DNA of 64,000 bases from Mesorhizobium sp. WSM2240 (lineage in GTDB: Bacteria > Pseudomonadota > Alphaproteobacteria > Rhizobiales > Rhizobiaceae), in NCBI RefSeq assembly GCF_040438645.1, contig NZ_CP159253.1:4323501-4387500 (forward strand). The letters run 5' to 3'. This document shows positions 8,665 to 16,604 of the stretch, one piece after another. Within the stretch, counting starts at the first letter, position 1. Each line of letters begins with the position of its first letter. Under the pieces are notes generated by a model that was not told the DNA's origin, did no database searches, and saw nothing but the letters and a program-made list of their open reading frames with translations. Made by a program: the position numbers and the translations under genes.

Positions 8665-9883
8665 GTCGCTTCCCCGCTCCCTCGAACCAGGCCGCGAGCA
8701 GCGCACGCTCCTCGACCGTCATCGCGGTGACATTGCCCGGCGGCATCGCATGGCTGCGCCCGGCCTGCAGGTAAATTTCCCTGGCGTGCTCAGCGATTGC
8801 GGCGTCGGTTTCCAGCACCACGCCCTTGGGCGCCTGGTGGACACCCTCATAGGAAGGCTCCGCCGCATGGCACATGGAGCAGCGGCCGAGCACCGTATCG
8901 CGCACCGCCGGGAAATGCGACGAAGCAATGAAGATTTCGCCGGCTGCGGCCTGTTTCGGCTCGCCGGTCAGGATCTTCGGCACGGTCGACAGCCACATGA
9001 TGACGATGAACAGCACCGCGGCTGCCAGCCAGGTCCAGGTCGGGTTTCCCTTGCGCGCATGCCGTGTGTTGAAGAAGTGCCGGATCAGCACCCCGATTAT
9101 GAACACCAGCGAAGCGATGACCCAGTTGAATTGCGTGCCGAATGCCAGCGGATAATGGTTCGACAGCATCAGGAACAGGACGGGCAGCGTCAGGTAATTG
9201 TTGTGCAGCGAGCGTGTCTTGGCGATCCGGCCATATCTCGGATCGGGTTTCCTGCCGGCGATCAGGTCGGCAACGACGATCTTCTGGTTCGGGATGATGA
9301 CGAGGAAGACATTGGCCGACATGATCGTGGCGGTGACCGCGCCGAGATGCAGGAAGGCCGCGCGCCCTGTGAAAAGCTGCGTGTATCCCCAGGCCATGAA
9401 CACCACGACCACATAGAGCACCAGCATCAGCAGCGTGTCATTCTTGCCGAGCCGCGATTTGCACAGAAGGTCATAAACCACCCAGCCGAGGGCGAGCGAT
9501 GCGACGGATATGCCTATCGCCACCGGCGCGGAGACGTCGAGCACGTTGCGGTCGATCAGGAACAGGTCCGCGCCGGCATAGTAGACCACCGCCATCAGGG
9601 CGAAGCCGCTCATCCAGGTGGCATAGGATTCCCATTTGAACCAGGTCAGGTGCTCGGGCATCTCGGCCGGCGCGACCAGGTATTTCTGGATGTGGTAGAA
9701 GCCGCCGCCATGGACCTGCCACTCCTCGCCATGCGCGCCTTGCGGCAGGCCGGGACGCTGGCGCAGGCCGAGGTCGAGCGCCACGAAATAGAATGACGAG
9801 CCGATCCAGGCGATGCCGGTAATGACGTGCAGCCAGCGCACGGCGAAACTCAGCCAATCCCAGAAAATCGCGAAATCGGTCAT
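8657..9883 (-). CDS. puuD: membrane urate oxidase with cytochrome c domain (PuuD)
   Basis: The 408-residue product has an N-terminal domain of about eight membrane helices beginning with WLHVITGIAWIGSSFYFVAL, and a C-terminal cytochrome c domain with the heme motif CSMCH near residue 334, followed by the axial Met region around HAMPPGN near residue 386. This matches the PuuD urate hydroxylase of Agrobacterium and relatives, which oxidises urate to 5-hydroxyisourate and passes electrons to the respiratory chain instead of making hydrogen peroxide. The product is the substrate of UraH encoded in the same island. Its ATG (9883) faces the LysR regulator across a 131-bp intergenic region that probably carries the promoters. 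Confidence 0.93.
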   Translation of the reverse strand: MTDFAIFWDWLSFAVRWLHVITGIAWIGSSFYFVALDLGLRQRPGLPQGAHGEEWQVHGGGFYHIQKYLVAPAEMPEHLTWFKWESYATWMSGFALMAVVYYAGADLFLIDRNVLDVSAPVAIGISVASLALGWVVYDLLCKSRLGKNDTLLMLVLYVVVVFMAWGYTQLFTGRAAFLHLGAVTATIMSANVFLVIIPNQKIVVADLIAGRKPDPRYGRIAKTRSLHNNYLTLPVLFLMLSNHYPLAFGTQFNWVIASLVFIIGVLIRHFFNTRHARKGNPTWTWLAAAVLFIVIMWLSTVPKILTGEPKQAAAGEIFIASSHFPAVRDTVLGRCSMCHAAEPSYEGVHQAPKGVVLETDAAIAEHAREIYLQAGRSHAMPPGNVTAMTVEERALLAAWFEGAGKRHD

Positions 9884-10014
9884 GCCCGTCCTTCCCTGCC
9901 GACTCGCGACTTTACGGCCTGCGATGCAAACGGAAAGAGGGCAGGTGTGCGATGACTTTCAAAAAAATCTGGAAAATAGTAGCGTCGCCTCCGAAACCCG
10001 GTGGAAGTCCGCTA

Positions 10015-10935
10015 ATGGCCTATCTCGACAATATCGCCGTTTTCGTCCGCGTCGTCGAACTGGGCAATCTGTCGGCCGCCGGCCGCGACATGCGCATCTC
10101 CCCGGCCGTCGCCTCCAACCGCATCAAGGAACTGGAAAAGCACCTCGGCGTACGGCTGTTCAACCGCACGACGCGCCAACTGATGCCGACCGAGCAGGGC
10201 ACGGTCTTCTATTCAGGCGCAAAGCAGGTGCTGGACGCGATAGCCGAGGCCGAGGCCGCCGTCAGCGCGCTTTCCGGCCAGCCGCGCGGCACGATCAAGG
10301 TCACCGCGCCGCTCGGGCTCGGACGCCGGCTGATCGCCTCGGGCATCCCGGATTTCCGTGACAAATATCCGGATATCGAGGTGCGGCTGCGGCTTTCCGA
10401 CCACAATGTCGATATCCTCAAGGAAGGTATCGACGTCGCCTTCCGGCTCGGCCTGATCGAGGATTCGAGCCTCCGGATGCGCGGCATCATGGAATGCGAA
10501 CGCGTGCTGGTGGCAGCCCCCAAATATCTCGAGGCGCGCGGCGAGCCGACCGAGCCGCAGCAACTGATCGACGACAGGCACGATTGCCTGATGCTGCGCT
10601 TTCCGGGCATGCGCGAATATTTCTGGACGCTGAAGACGCGGTCTGGCCCGGCGAAATTCGAAGTGCATGGGCCGTTCGATTCCGACGACGGCGATGTCTT
10701 GACCGGCTGGGCGCTGGCCGGTCGCGGCGTCATCAACAAGCCGCGATTCGAGGTCGAGCCATTCATCCGCGACCGCCGGCTGAAGATCATCCTGGCCGAC
10801 ACGCCGCCCACCCCGGTGCAGTTCGCCGCCGTCTATCCGCACAAGAAGCTGCAGGACCCGAAGGTGCGCCTGCTGCTCGATTTCATGGCCGAACGCTGCC
10901 AGCGGCTGATCCGGGATATTCTGGCGGGTCGGTGA
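10015..10935 (+). CDS. LysR family transcriptional regulator
   Basis: The 306-residue product has a winged HTH in residues 1-60 (AVFVRVVELGNLSAAGRDMRISPAVASNRIKELEKHLGVRLFNRTTR) and a periplasmic-binding-protein-like effector domain from about residue 90 (GTIKVTAPLGLGRRLI). The DNA-binding pattern is that of the CrgA-like LysR subgroup. The start is ATG 10015 with GGTGGAAG just upstream; the longer frame from 9952 adds 21 residues without homology to LysR proteins. It is divergent from puuD-guaD and beside xdhCBA, so it is the likely regulator of purine catabolism; the effector may be urate or another purine intermediate. This role is inferred from position only. Confidence 0.88.
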   Translation: MAYLDNIAVFVRVVELGNLSAAGRDMRISPAVASNRIKELEKHLGVRLFNRTTRQLMPTEQGTVFYSGAKQVLDAIAEAEAAVSALSGQPRGTIKVTAPLGLGRRLIASGIPDFRDKYPDIEVRLRLSDHNVDILKEGIDVAFRLGLIEDSSLRMRGIMECERVLVAAPKYLEARGEPTEPQQLIDDRHDCLMLRFPGMREYFWTLKTRSGPAKFEVHGPFDSDDGDVLTGWALAGRGVINKPRFEVEPFIRDRRLKIILADTPPTPVQFAAVYPHKKLQDPKVRLLLDFMAERCQRLIRDILAGR

Positions 10936-10941
10936 TAGCAG

Positions 10942-11199
10942 TTAGGAAGCTTTCAAGTTCTGCAACCCGCGCTCCAGCAATTCCCGCATGAAACGCGGAT
11001 AGGGTATTCCGCGCTTCCTTGCCTCCTCCTTCAGCACTGCCAACTGCCCTTCCGGCAGGCGCATATTAACCCTCGCAGTCTTGTTCTCGAATTCAAAGCG
11101 GTATGGCTTGAACTGCGAAAAATCGAGATCGGACAGATCCTGTTCAAGAAACGCCTCAGCTTCCTCATCGGTCGTCATGACCGGAACTTTCCGTTTCAT
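10942..11199 (-). CDS. brnA: BrnA-like ribbon-helix-helix antitoxin
   Basis: The 85-residue product ends in a ribbon-helix-helix domain: TARVNMRLPEGQLAVLKEEA forms the strand and first helix and RGIPYPRFMRELLERGL the second helix. The acidic N-terminal half (EEAEAFLEQDLSDLDFSQF) is the usual toxin-binding part of BrnA/CopG-type antitoxins. The gene overlaps the upstream toxin gene by 35 bp, the standard toxin-first order of brnTA operons. RHH antitoxins of this kind repress their own promoter; here that promoter region has been replaced by the end of xdhC, so the pair may now depend on read-through from the xdh operon. Confidence 0.82.
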   Translation of the reverse strand: MKRKVPVMTTDEEAEAFLEQDLSDLDFSQFKPYRFEFENKTARVNMRLPEGQLAVLKEEARKRGIPYPRFMRELLERGLQNLKAS

Positions 11200-11389
11200 A
11201 GCGTCGCGCCTCCTTCTTATGCATGTAGCGGGCGGTGACTGGCCTGACGAGCAGTTGATCGTCTACCTCTCGCAAGGTGAATCCGACGAAGAGAGGTCGC
11301 CCGTTCGCATTCCGTGCAACCGCGATGTAACGCCTCTCGCCGGCGGAATGCTTGAAGTCGGGTGCGATACGAACATCGCCCTGGAACAC
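11165..11389 (-). CDS. brnT: BrnT-like toxin, N-terminally truncated
   Basis: The 74-residue frame matches the C-terminal two thirds of BrnT (DUF497) RNase-like toxins: FQGDVRIAPDFKHSAGERRYIAVAR, then PLFVGFTLREVDD and LLVRPVTARYMHKKEARRYE. Intact BrnT proteins are about 90 residues or more and begin with a WDxxK-type segment, absent here. Upstream of the GTG at 11389 the same frame reads Ala, Glu, then the TGA at 11396-11398, which is the stop codon of xdhC. Thus a BrnT sequence is joined directly behind xdhC, having lost its first 30-45 codons. Whether the GTG is used and the product is toxic is unknown; it could equally be a remnant. Confidence 0.65.
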   Translation of the reverse strand: MFQGDVRIAPDFKHSAGERRYIAVARNANGRPLFVGFTLREVDDQLLVRPVTARYMHKKEARRYETESSGHDDR

Positions 11390-11395
11390 CGCTTC

Positions 11396-12229
11396 TCAAG
11401 GATGCGCCAGCGCCGTCATGATCTCCGCCGCCGCGAGCGCGGCGATCACGGCTGGGCGCTTGTCCTTCACTTGATCGCCGCCGATCGGCGAGACGAGGCG
11501 GGCAAAGTCGGTTTCGCTGCCGCCGGCGGTCTTCAAATACCAGCTCCTGAAAGTCGCCTTTTTCGTCTTCGAGCCGATCATGCCGACATAGGCGGCATCG
11601 TCGCGCTTCAGCGCTTCCGCCGCGATCAGGAAGTCCAGTGCATGGTCGTGAGTGAGCACGACGAATGCTGATCCTGCCGGCGCTTCGCGAACCATTTCCT
11701 CAGGCACCGGGGTCCGGCGAGTCTCGGTGCCTTCCGGCATGCCTTCAAGGGCGTCCGCGCGCGTCTCGACAACAACAACATGAACCGGCAGCAGCGCGAA
11801 GGCCGCCGCCAGCGCATGGCCGACATGGCCGCCCCCGAAGACATAGATATGAGGGAGACTGGCGTCCTCGGCCTCGGCTTCTTCCAGAAGCATGGATCGA
11901 ACCGCCTCGCCTGCCAGTCTGATCGACACGCTGACCCGCCCGCCGCAGCACTGTCCGATCTCGGGTCCAAGCGGGATGTCGAGGTTGAGTGCAGCGCCCA
12001 ACCCTCCCCCTTGCGGGGAGGATCGGGCGCCCAGCATCTCCCTCGCTTTGTCGATCGCCATGAATTCGAGCTGGCCGCCGCCGATCGTGCCGAAAATCGC
12101 AGTCGGTGAGACCAGCATCCGCGCGCCCTTTTCGCGCGGGGTCGAGCCTTTCGCCTCGGCTACCTCGACCAGCGCCACCGATGGCGACGCGTCGAGGAAA
12201 GCCCGCAGGCGCTTGGCGATGCCGCTCAT
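11396..12229 (-). CDS. xdhC: XdhC, molybdenum cofactor maturation factor for xanthine dehydrogenase
   Basis: The 277-residue product is an XdhC/CoxI-family chaperone that inserts sulphurated Mo cofactor into xanthine dehydrogenase. Visible are the N-terminal EVAEAKGSTPREKGARMLV, IGGGQLEF and PLGPEIGQCCGGRV segments and the C-terminal Rossmann part with YVFGGGHVGHALA, TRADALEGMP, LTHDHALDF and YVGMIGSKTKKATF. The start ATG overlaps the xdhB stop by 4 bp. Residues around 68-78 (ARSSPQGGGLG) are an unusual Gly-rich insertion encoded by a palindromic CCTCCCC-GCAA-GGGGGAGG unit at about 11999-12025, the same repeat found in the intergenic element at 32700. The stop codon also forms the upstream limit of the BrnT frame. 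Confidence 0.92.
   Translation of the reverse strand: MSGIAKRLRAFLDASPSVALVEVAEAKGSTPREKGARMLVSPTAIFGTIGGGQLEFMAIDKAREMLGARSSPQGGGLGAALNLDIPLGPEIGQCCGGRVSVSIRLAGEAVRSMLLEEAEAEDASLPHIYVFGGGHVGHALAAAFALLPVHVVVVETRADALEGMPEGTETRRTPVPEEMVREAPAGSAFVVLTHDHALDFLIAAEALKRDDAAYVGMIGSKTKKATFRSWYLKTAGGSETDFARLVSPIGGDQVKDKRPAVIAALAAAEIMTALAHP
11999..12025. repeat. short palindromic repeat inside xdhC
   Basis: The 20-bp string CCCTCCCCCTTGCGGGGAGG occurs here and again, identical, at 32700-32720 in the intergenic mosaic downstream of the acyl-CoA synthetase. It is itself a hairpin. In xdhC it is read in frame and adds about ten residues to the protein. Confidence 0.7.
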
Positions 12230-14577
12230 CTGGGCGCCGCTTCGGCCCTCAGCCGCTCGACGGCCATCAGCACGCGCTCGGGCGTTGCCGGCGCGTCGAG
12301 GCGCGGGCAGATTCTGTGGTCGGCGACGCTCGCAACTGCATCCGACAGCGCATGCAGCACCGACATTGCCAGCATGAAGGGCGGCTCGCCGACCGCCTTG
12401 GAGCGGTGGATCGTCGGCTCGTTGTTTTCCGGCCAGTCGGCAAGCGTCACGTTGAAGATTTTCGGCCGGTCCGAAGCGAGCGGTATCTTGTAGGTCGACG
12501 GCGCGTGAGTGCGCAGCCGTCCCTTCTCGTCCCAGACCAGCTCTTCCGTGGTCAGCCAGCCCATGCCCTGAATGAAGCCGCCCTCGATCTGCCCGAGATC
12601 GATGGCGCGGTTCAGGGAACGGCCGGTCTCGTGCAGGATATCGGTGCGCTCGACCATGTGTTCGCCGGTCAGCGTGTCGATCGACACCTCAGATACCGCT
12701 GCGCCATAGGCGAAATAGTAGAACGGGTGCCCCTGCCCCTTGTCGCGGTTCCAGTGGATTTTCGGCGTCTTGTAGAAGCCGGCCGCCGAAAGCTGGATGC
12801 GCGCCATATAGGCCTGCTTGACGAGATCGGCGAAGGCGACTTGCTGGTTGCCGATGCGCACGCGGTTGGGCAGGAACTCGATCTGGTCGTGCGGCACCGC
12901 GTATTTTTCAGCCGCGAAATCGGTGAGACGGTCGCGGATGATGCGGGCAGCGTTTCGCGCCGCCATGCCATTGAGGTCGGAACCGGATGAAGCGGCGGTG
13001 GCCGAAGTGTTGGGCACCTTGCCGGTGGTCGTCGCGGTGATCTTTACCTGATCGATGTCGATCTGGAACTCTTCCGCCACCACTTGCGCGACCTTGACGT
13101 AGAGCCCCTGCCCCATCTCGGTACCGCCATGGTTCAGGTGCACCGAGCCGTCGGTATAGACATGCACCAGCGCACCGGCCTGGTTGAAGTGCGTGGCGGT
13201 GAACGAAATGCCGAACTTTACCGGCGTCAGCGCCAGTCCGCGTTTTATCACTCGGCTGTTGGCGTTGAACGCGTCGATGGTGCGGCGCCGCCGCTTATAG
13301 TCGGAACTCTCCTCGAGCTCGGAGACAATGCGGTGGATGATATTGTCCTCGACCGTCTGGTGGTACGGCGTGACGTTGCGGTCGCTCGTGCCGTAGAAAT
13401 TGATCTTGCGAATCTCGAGCGGGTCTTTGCCCGTCGCAAACGCCACCTCGTCGATGACGCGCTCCGCGCCGACCATGCCTTGCGGCCCGCCGAAGCCGCG
13501 GAAGGCGGTGTTGGAAACCGTATTGGTGTAGAGCGGCGCCGAAACCGCCTTCACCGCCGGATAGAAATAGGCGTTGTCGCAGTGGAACAGCGCGCGGTCG
13601 GTGACCGGCCCCGAAAGGTCAGAGGAAAACCCGCAACGCGCGGCGTAGGAAAAATCGACGCCGTGGATTTTGCCATCGTCGTCGAACCCGACCTCGTAGT
13701 CGATCAGGAAATCATGGCGCTTGCCGGTGGCGCTCATGTCGTCGTCGCGGTCGGGCCGGATTTTGACCGCGCGGCCGAGACGCTTGGCTGCTATCGCCGC
13801 CAGCGCGGCAAACTGGTTCGATTGCGTCTCCTTGCCGCCAAAGCCGCCGCCCATGCGGCGTATTTCGACCGTGACTGCATGCGAGGGCACGCCAAGCGCA
13901 TGTGCCACCATGTGCTGCACCTCGCTTGGATGCTGGGTCGAGGAATAGACGGTGACGTCCTCGTCCTCGCCCGGAACTGCCATGGCGATATGGCCTTCGA
14001 GGTAAAAATGATCCTGTCCGCCGACCCGCATCTGGCCTTTCAATCTGCGCGGGGCGCTGGCGATTGCCTCGGCGGCGTCACCGCGCGACAGCGTCAGCGG
14101 CGGGGTGACGAGCTTTGCGCCCTGGCGGGCAGCATCGGCGACATCGATGATCGCGGGCAGCTCGTCATATTCGATCTTGGCCAGCCGGCAGGCGCGCCGC
14201 GCCTCTTCCCGCGTCTCCGCGATGACGGCGAAGATCGGTTGTCCGAAGAACTCTACCTTGCCGTCGGCGAGCACCGGCTCGTCATGACGGCCGGTAGGCG
14301 AGATGTCATTCTCGCCGGGCACGTCCTTCGCCGTCAGCACTTCGACGACACCCGGCGCTGCACGGACCGCCGAAAGGTCGATCGCACGGACCGTGCCATG
14401 CGCGATGGTGGAAAGGCCGAGGCAGCCATGCAGCGTGCCGGCCGGCTCCGGCATGTCGTCGATGTAGATCGCCGAGCCGCTGACGTGCTTGTGTGCGGAA
14501 TCGTGGCGCTGGTCGGTCGCGACGCCGCCTGCGATCTTTTCGGCGTTGAGGTCGATGGTTTGGTGCTTGGTCATCAC
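12226..14577 (-). CDS. xdhB: xanthine dehydrogenase, molybdopterin-binding large subunit
   Basis: The 783-residue product is the Mo-cofactor subunit of bacterial xanthine dehydrogenase, oxidising hypoxanthine and xanthine to urate. The N-terminal half has DQRHDSAHKHVSGSAIYIDDMPEP and the substrate-channel segments GQDHFYLEGH and GGGFGGKE; the C-terminal half has NLNHGGTEMGQGLYVKV, TSATAASSGSDLNG, and the active-site Glu in KAVGEPPFMLAMSV. Length and motif order are those of XdhB of the two-subunit enzyme. It overlaps xdhA (4 bp) and xdhC (4 bp), so the three are one translationally coupled operon, and XdhC would load its cofactor. Confidence 0.96.
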   Translation of the reverse strand: MMTKHQTIDLNAEKIAGGVATDQRHDSAHKHVSGSAIYIDDMPEPAGTLHGCLGLSTIAHGTVRAIDLSAVRAAPGVVEVLTAKDVPGENDISPTGRHDEPVLADGKVEFFGQPIFAVIAETREEARRACRLAKIEYDELPAIIDVADAARQGAKLVTPPLTLSRGDAAEAIASAPRRLKGQMRVGGQDHFYLEGHIAMAVPGEDEDVTVYSSTQHPSEVQHMVAHALGVPSHAVTVEIRRMGGGFGGKETQSNQFAALAAIAAKRLGRAVKIRPDRDDDMSATGKRHDFLIDYEVGFDDDGKIHGVDFSYAARCGFSSDLSGPVTDRALFHCDNAYFYPAVKAVSAPLYTNTVSNTAFRGFGGPQGMVGAERVIDEVAFATGKDPLEIRKINFYGTSDRNVTPYHQTVEDNIIHRIVSELEESSDYKRRRRTIDAFNANSRVIKRGLALTPVKFGISFTATHFNQAGALVHVYTDGSVHLNHGGTEMGQGLYVKVAQVVAEEFQIDIDQVKITATTTGKVPNTSATAASSGSDLNGMAARNAARIIRDRLTDFAAEKYAVPHDQIEFLPNRVRIGNQQVAFADLVKQAYMARIQLSAAGFYKTPKIHWNRDKGQGHPFYYFAYGAAVSEVSIDTLTGEHMVERTDILHETGRSLNRAIDLGQIEGGFIQGMGWLTTEELVWDEKGRLRTHAPSTYKIPLASDRPKIFNVTLADWPENNEPTIHRSKAVGEPPFMLAMSVLHALSDAVASVADHRICPRLDAPATPERVLMAVERLRAEAAPR

Positions 14578-16052
14578 GCCGCCTCGTGCCTTGAGACCTG
14601 CGCCGGCGCCGTCCCGGTAGTTTCCAGATAAAACCGCCTGAGCAAATTCTTCGCCACCAGCATGCGGTATTCCGCCGAAGCGCGCATATCGGTCAGCGGC
14701 GTGAAATCCTCGTCATAGGCCTCGACCGCTTCCTCCACAGTCGCCTCGCTCCACGGTCTGCTGATCAACGCCGCCTCGACCGCTTTCGCCCGTTTCGGCG
14801 TCGCCGCCATGCCGCCATAGGCGATGCGAATGTCCGAAACCGCGCCATTATTAGCCAGCGTCAAATGGAATGCGCCGAGCACGGCGGTGATGTCCTCATC
14901 GCGGCGCTTGGTGATCTTGTGGACGGCGAAATGCGTGCCTTCCGCCGGCACGGGCACGTGCACCGCCTCGACGAATTCTCCCGGCTGCCGGTCCTGCCTG
15001 CCGTAGGCGATGAAAAAATCCTCAAGCGGCATCGTCCTGCGCTCATCGCCCTTGCGCAAACTCAGCGTCGCACCCAGCGCGATCAGCGGCGGCGGCGTGT
15101 CTCCGATCGGCGAACCATTGGCGATGTTACCACCGATCGTTCCCATATTGCGGACCTGCTCGCCGCCGATGCGGTCGAACAGCGGACCTAGCGCTGGAAT
15201 GCACTCCGCCAACGTCGAAAACGCTTCGGTGTAGGTCACGCCCGCGCCGATGGTGATGACGCCGTCGCGCTCCGAAATCGTTCGTAACTCGTCCAGGCCG
15301 GCAATGAAGATAGCCGGCGAAATCTCGCGCATGAACTTCGTCACCCACAACCCGACATCGGTTGAGCCGGCGACGATGGTCGCTTTCGGCTCCGCCTCCA
15401 GCACGCTGGCGAAATCGTCTACATTCGCCGGCACGACCAGCCGGCCCTTGCCTTCACCGATCTCGACACGTGCGCCGTCCTTCATCGATTCCAGCATGGC
15501 GATCACCGCTGCGCGCTCGATCGCCAGCGGGTCCTTCGCCGCCTTGCCGTAGCTGGAGATGGCGCGCGCCGCCCGCACGATCGCTTCGTAGCCGGTGCAG
15601 CGGCATAGATTGCCCTGCAATGCCTTCTCGATTGCAGCGTCGGATGGCTCCGGATTCCGCATCCACAGGGCGTAGAGCGACATGACGAAGCCCGGCGTGC
15701 AGAAGCCGCACTGCGAGCCGTGGAAATCGACCATCGCCTGCTGGACCGGATGCAACTTGCCGCCCTCTCCGCGCAGATGCTCGACGGTGACGACATGGCA
15801 GCCGTCGACCGAGCCGAGGAAGCGGATGCAGGCGTTGACGGTCTCATAGACAAGTTCGCCGCCGGCAAGCCGCCCGACCAGCACCGTGCAGGCGCCGCAA
15901 TCACCTTCGGCGCAGCCTTCCTTGCTGCCGCGCAGGCTACGGCGCAGCCGCAGATAGTCGAGCAGCGTCTCGTCCGGCGCGACGGCCGAAAGCGCCACAT
16001 CCTCGCCATTGAGCAAGAAGCGGATTTCGTTTCGCGTCTTCACGGCGGCCAT
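14574..16052 (-). CDS. xdhA: xanthine dehydrogenase, iron-sulphur and FAD small subunit
   Basis: The 492-residue product joins two 2Fe-2S domains to a FAD domain. The plant-ferredoxin-like cluster has GCAEGDCGACTVL, and the helical cluster has SQCGFCTPGFVMSLYAL and GNLCRCTGYEAI. The FAD-binding part begins near residue 190 with the flavin motif ATIVAGSTDVGLWV and the QVRNMGTIGGNIANGSPIGDTPP segment. It passes electrons from the XdhB Mo site to NAD. Its ATG is 3 bp from the uraH stop, so uraH-xdhA-xdhB-xdhC form one operon read leftward. Confidence 0.96.
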   Translation of the reverse strand: MAAVKTRNEIRFLLNGEDVALSAVAPDETLLDYLRLRRSLRGSKEGCAEGDCGACTVLVGRLAGGELVYETVNACIRFLGSVDGCHVVTVEHLRGEGGKLHPVQQAMVDFHGSQCGFCTPGFVMSLYALWMRNPEPSDAAIEKALQGNLCRCTGYEAIVRAARAISSYGKAAKDPLAIERAAVIAMLESMKDGARVEIGEGKGRLVVPANVDDFASVLEAEPKATIVAGSTDVGLWVTKFMREISPAIFIAGLDELRTISERDGVITIGAGVTYTEAFSTLAECIPALGPLFDRIGGEQVRNMGTIGGNIANGSPIGDTPPPLIALGATLSLRKGDERRTMPLEDFFIAYGRQDRQPGEFVEAVHVPVPAEGTHFAVHKITKRRDEDITAVLGAFHLTLANNGAVSDIRIAYGGMAATPKRAKAVEAALISRPWSEATVEEAVEAYDEDFTPLTDMRASAEYRMLVAKNLLRRFYLETTGTAPAQVSRHEAA

Positions 16053-16055
16053 CCC

Positions 16056-16421
16056 TCAACTCCCCCTGTAGGTCGAGTAGCCGTAGGGCGAGATGAGCAG
16101 CGGCACATGATAGTGCTTGTGCTCGGCCATGCCGAAGCGGATCGGCACAACGTCGAGGAACGCCGGTTCCGGCAGCTCAATTCCTTGACTGCGTAGATAG
16201 TCTCCGGCCGAAAACACCAGCTCGTACTCGCCGGGCGAAAACTCCGCGCCCGCGAGCAGCGGCGCATCGCAGCGGCCGTCGCTGTTGGTGGAAACGGCCT
16301 TGAGCAGCGTGCGCTTCTCGCCCTCAATGCGGAACAGCGAAACGGAAAGGCCAGCCGCCGGCTTTCCCGAAGCGGTGTCGAGCACATGGGTGGTCAGGCG
16401 TCCGCCTTCAGTTCCCGACAT
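16056..16421 (-). CDS. uraH: 5-hydroxyisourate hydrolase
   Basis: The 121-residue product is a transthyretin-related 5-hydroxyisourate hydrolase. It has the N-terminal [16 protein letters not shown] signature, the central TNSDGRC, and the C-terminal [18 protein letters not shown] whose YRGS tail is diagnostic for the enzyme rather than transthyretin. Active-site His and Arg residues of the family are present in THVLD, the SDGR turn and HYHVPLL. It acts on the product of PuuD, giving OHCU for the UraD domain encoded divergently. It is the first gene of the minus-strand xdh operon, and faces puuE-uraD across about 180 bp. Confidence 0.96.
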   Translation of the reverse strand: MSGTEGGRLTTHVLDTASGKPAAGLSVSLFRIEGEKRTLLKAVSTNSDGRCDAPLLAGAEFSPGEYELVFSAGDYLRSQGIELPEPAFLDVVPIRFGMAEHKHYHVPLLISPYGYSTYRGS

Positions 16422-16604
16422 TCTGCCTCCCTCAGGACCGTCCTAACGCAAGCGGTCGATTGTGCGGCGATTAAATGCCATGCATAAGTCCGGGTGAAGC
16501 GGAACGCCACAAAAAGACTTTCAAATTTTTTCGGGGGAATGCCGGCCGATCCTGTCGACTATCGTGGATTGGCAGATCCGATAGGACCGGCGGCGAGGGA
16601 ATTG

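Noticed and set aside
13084..14631. Plus-strand open frame of 515 codons opposite xdhB
   Set aside because: Antisense to a fully recognisable xanthine dehydrogenase subunit.
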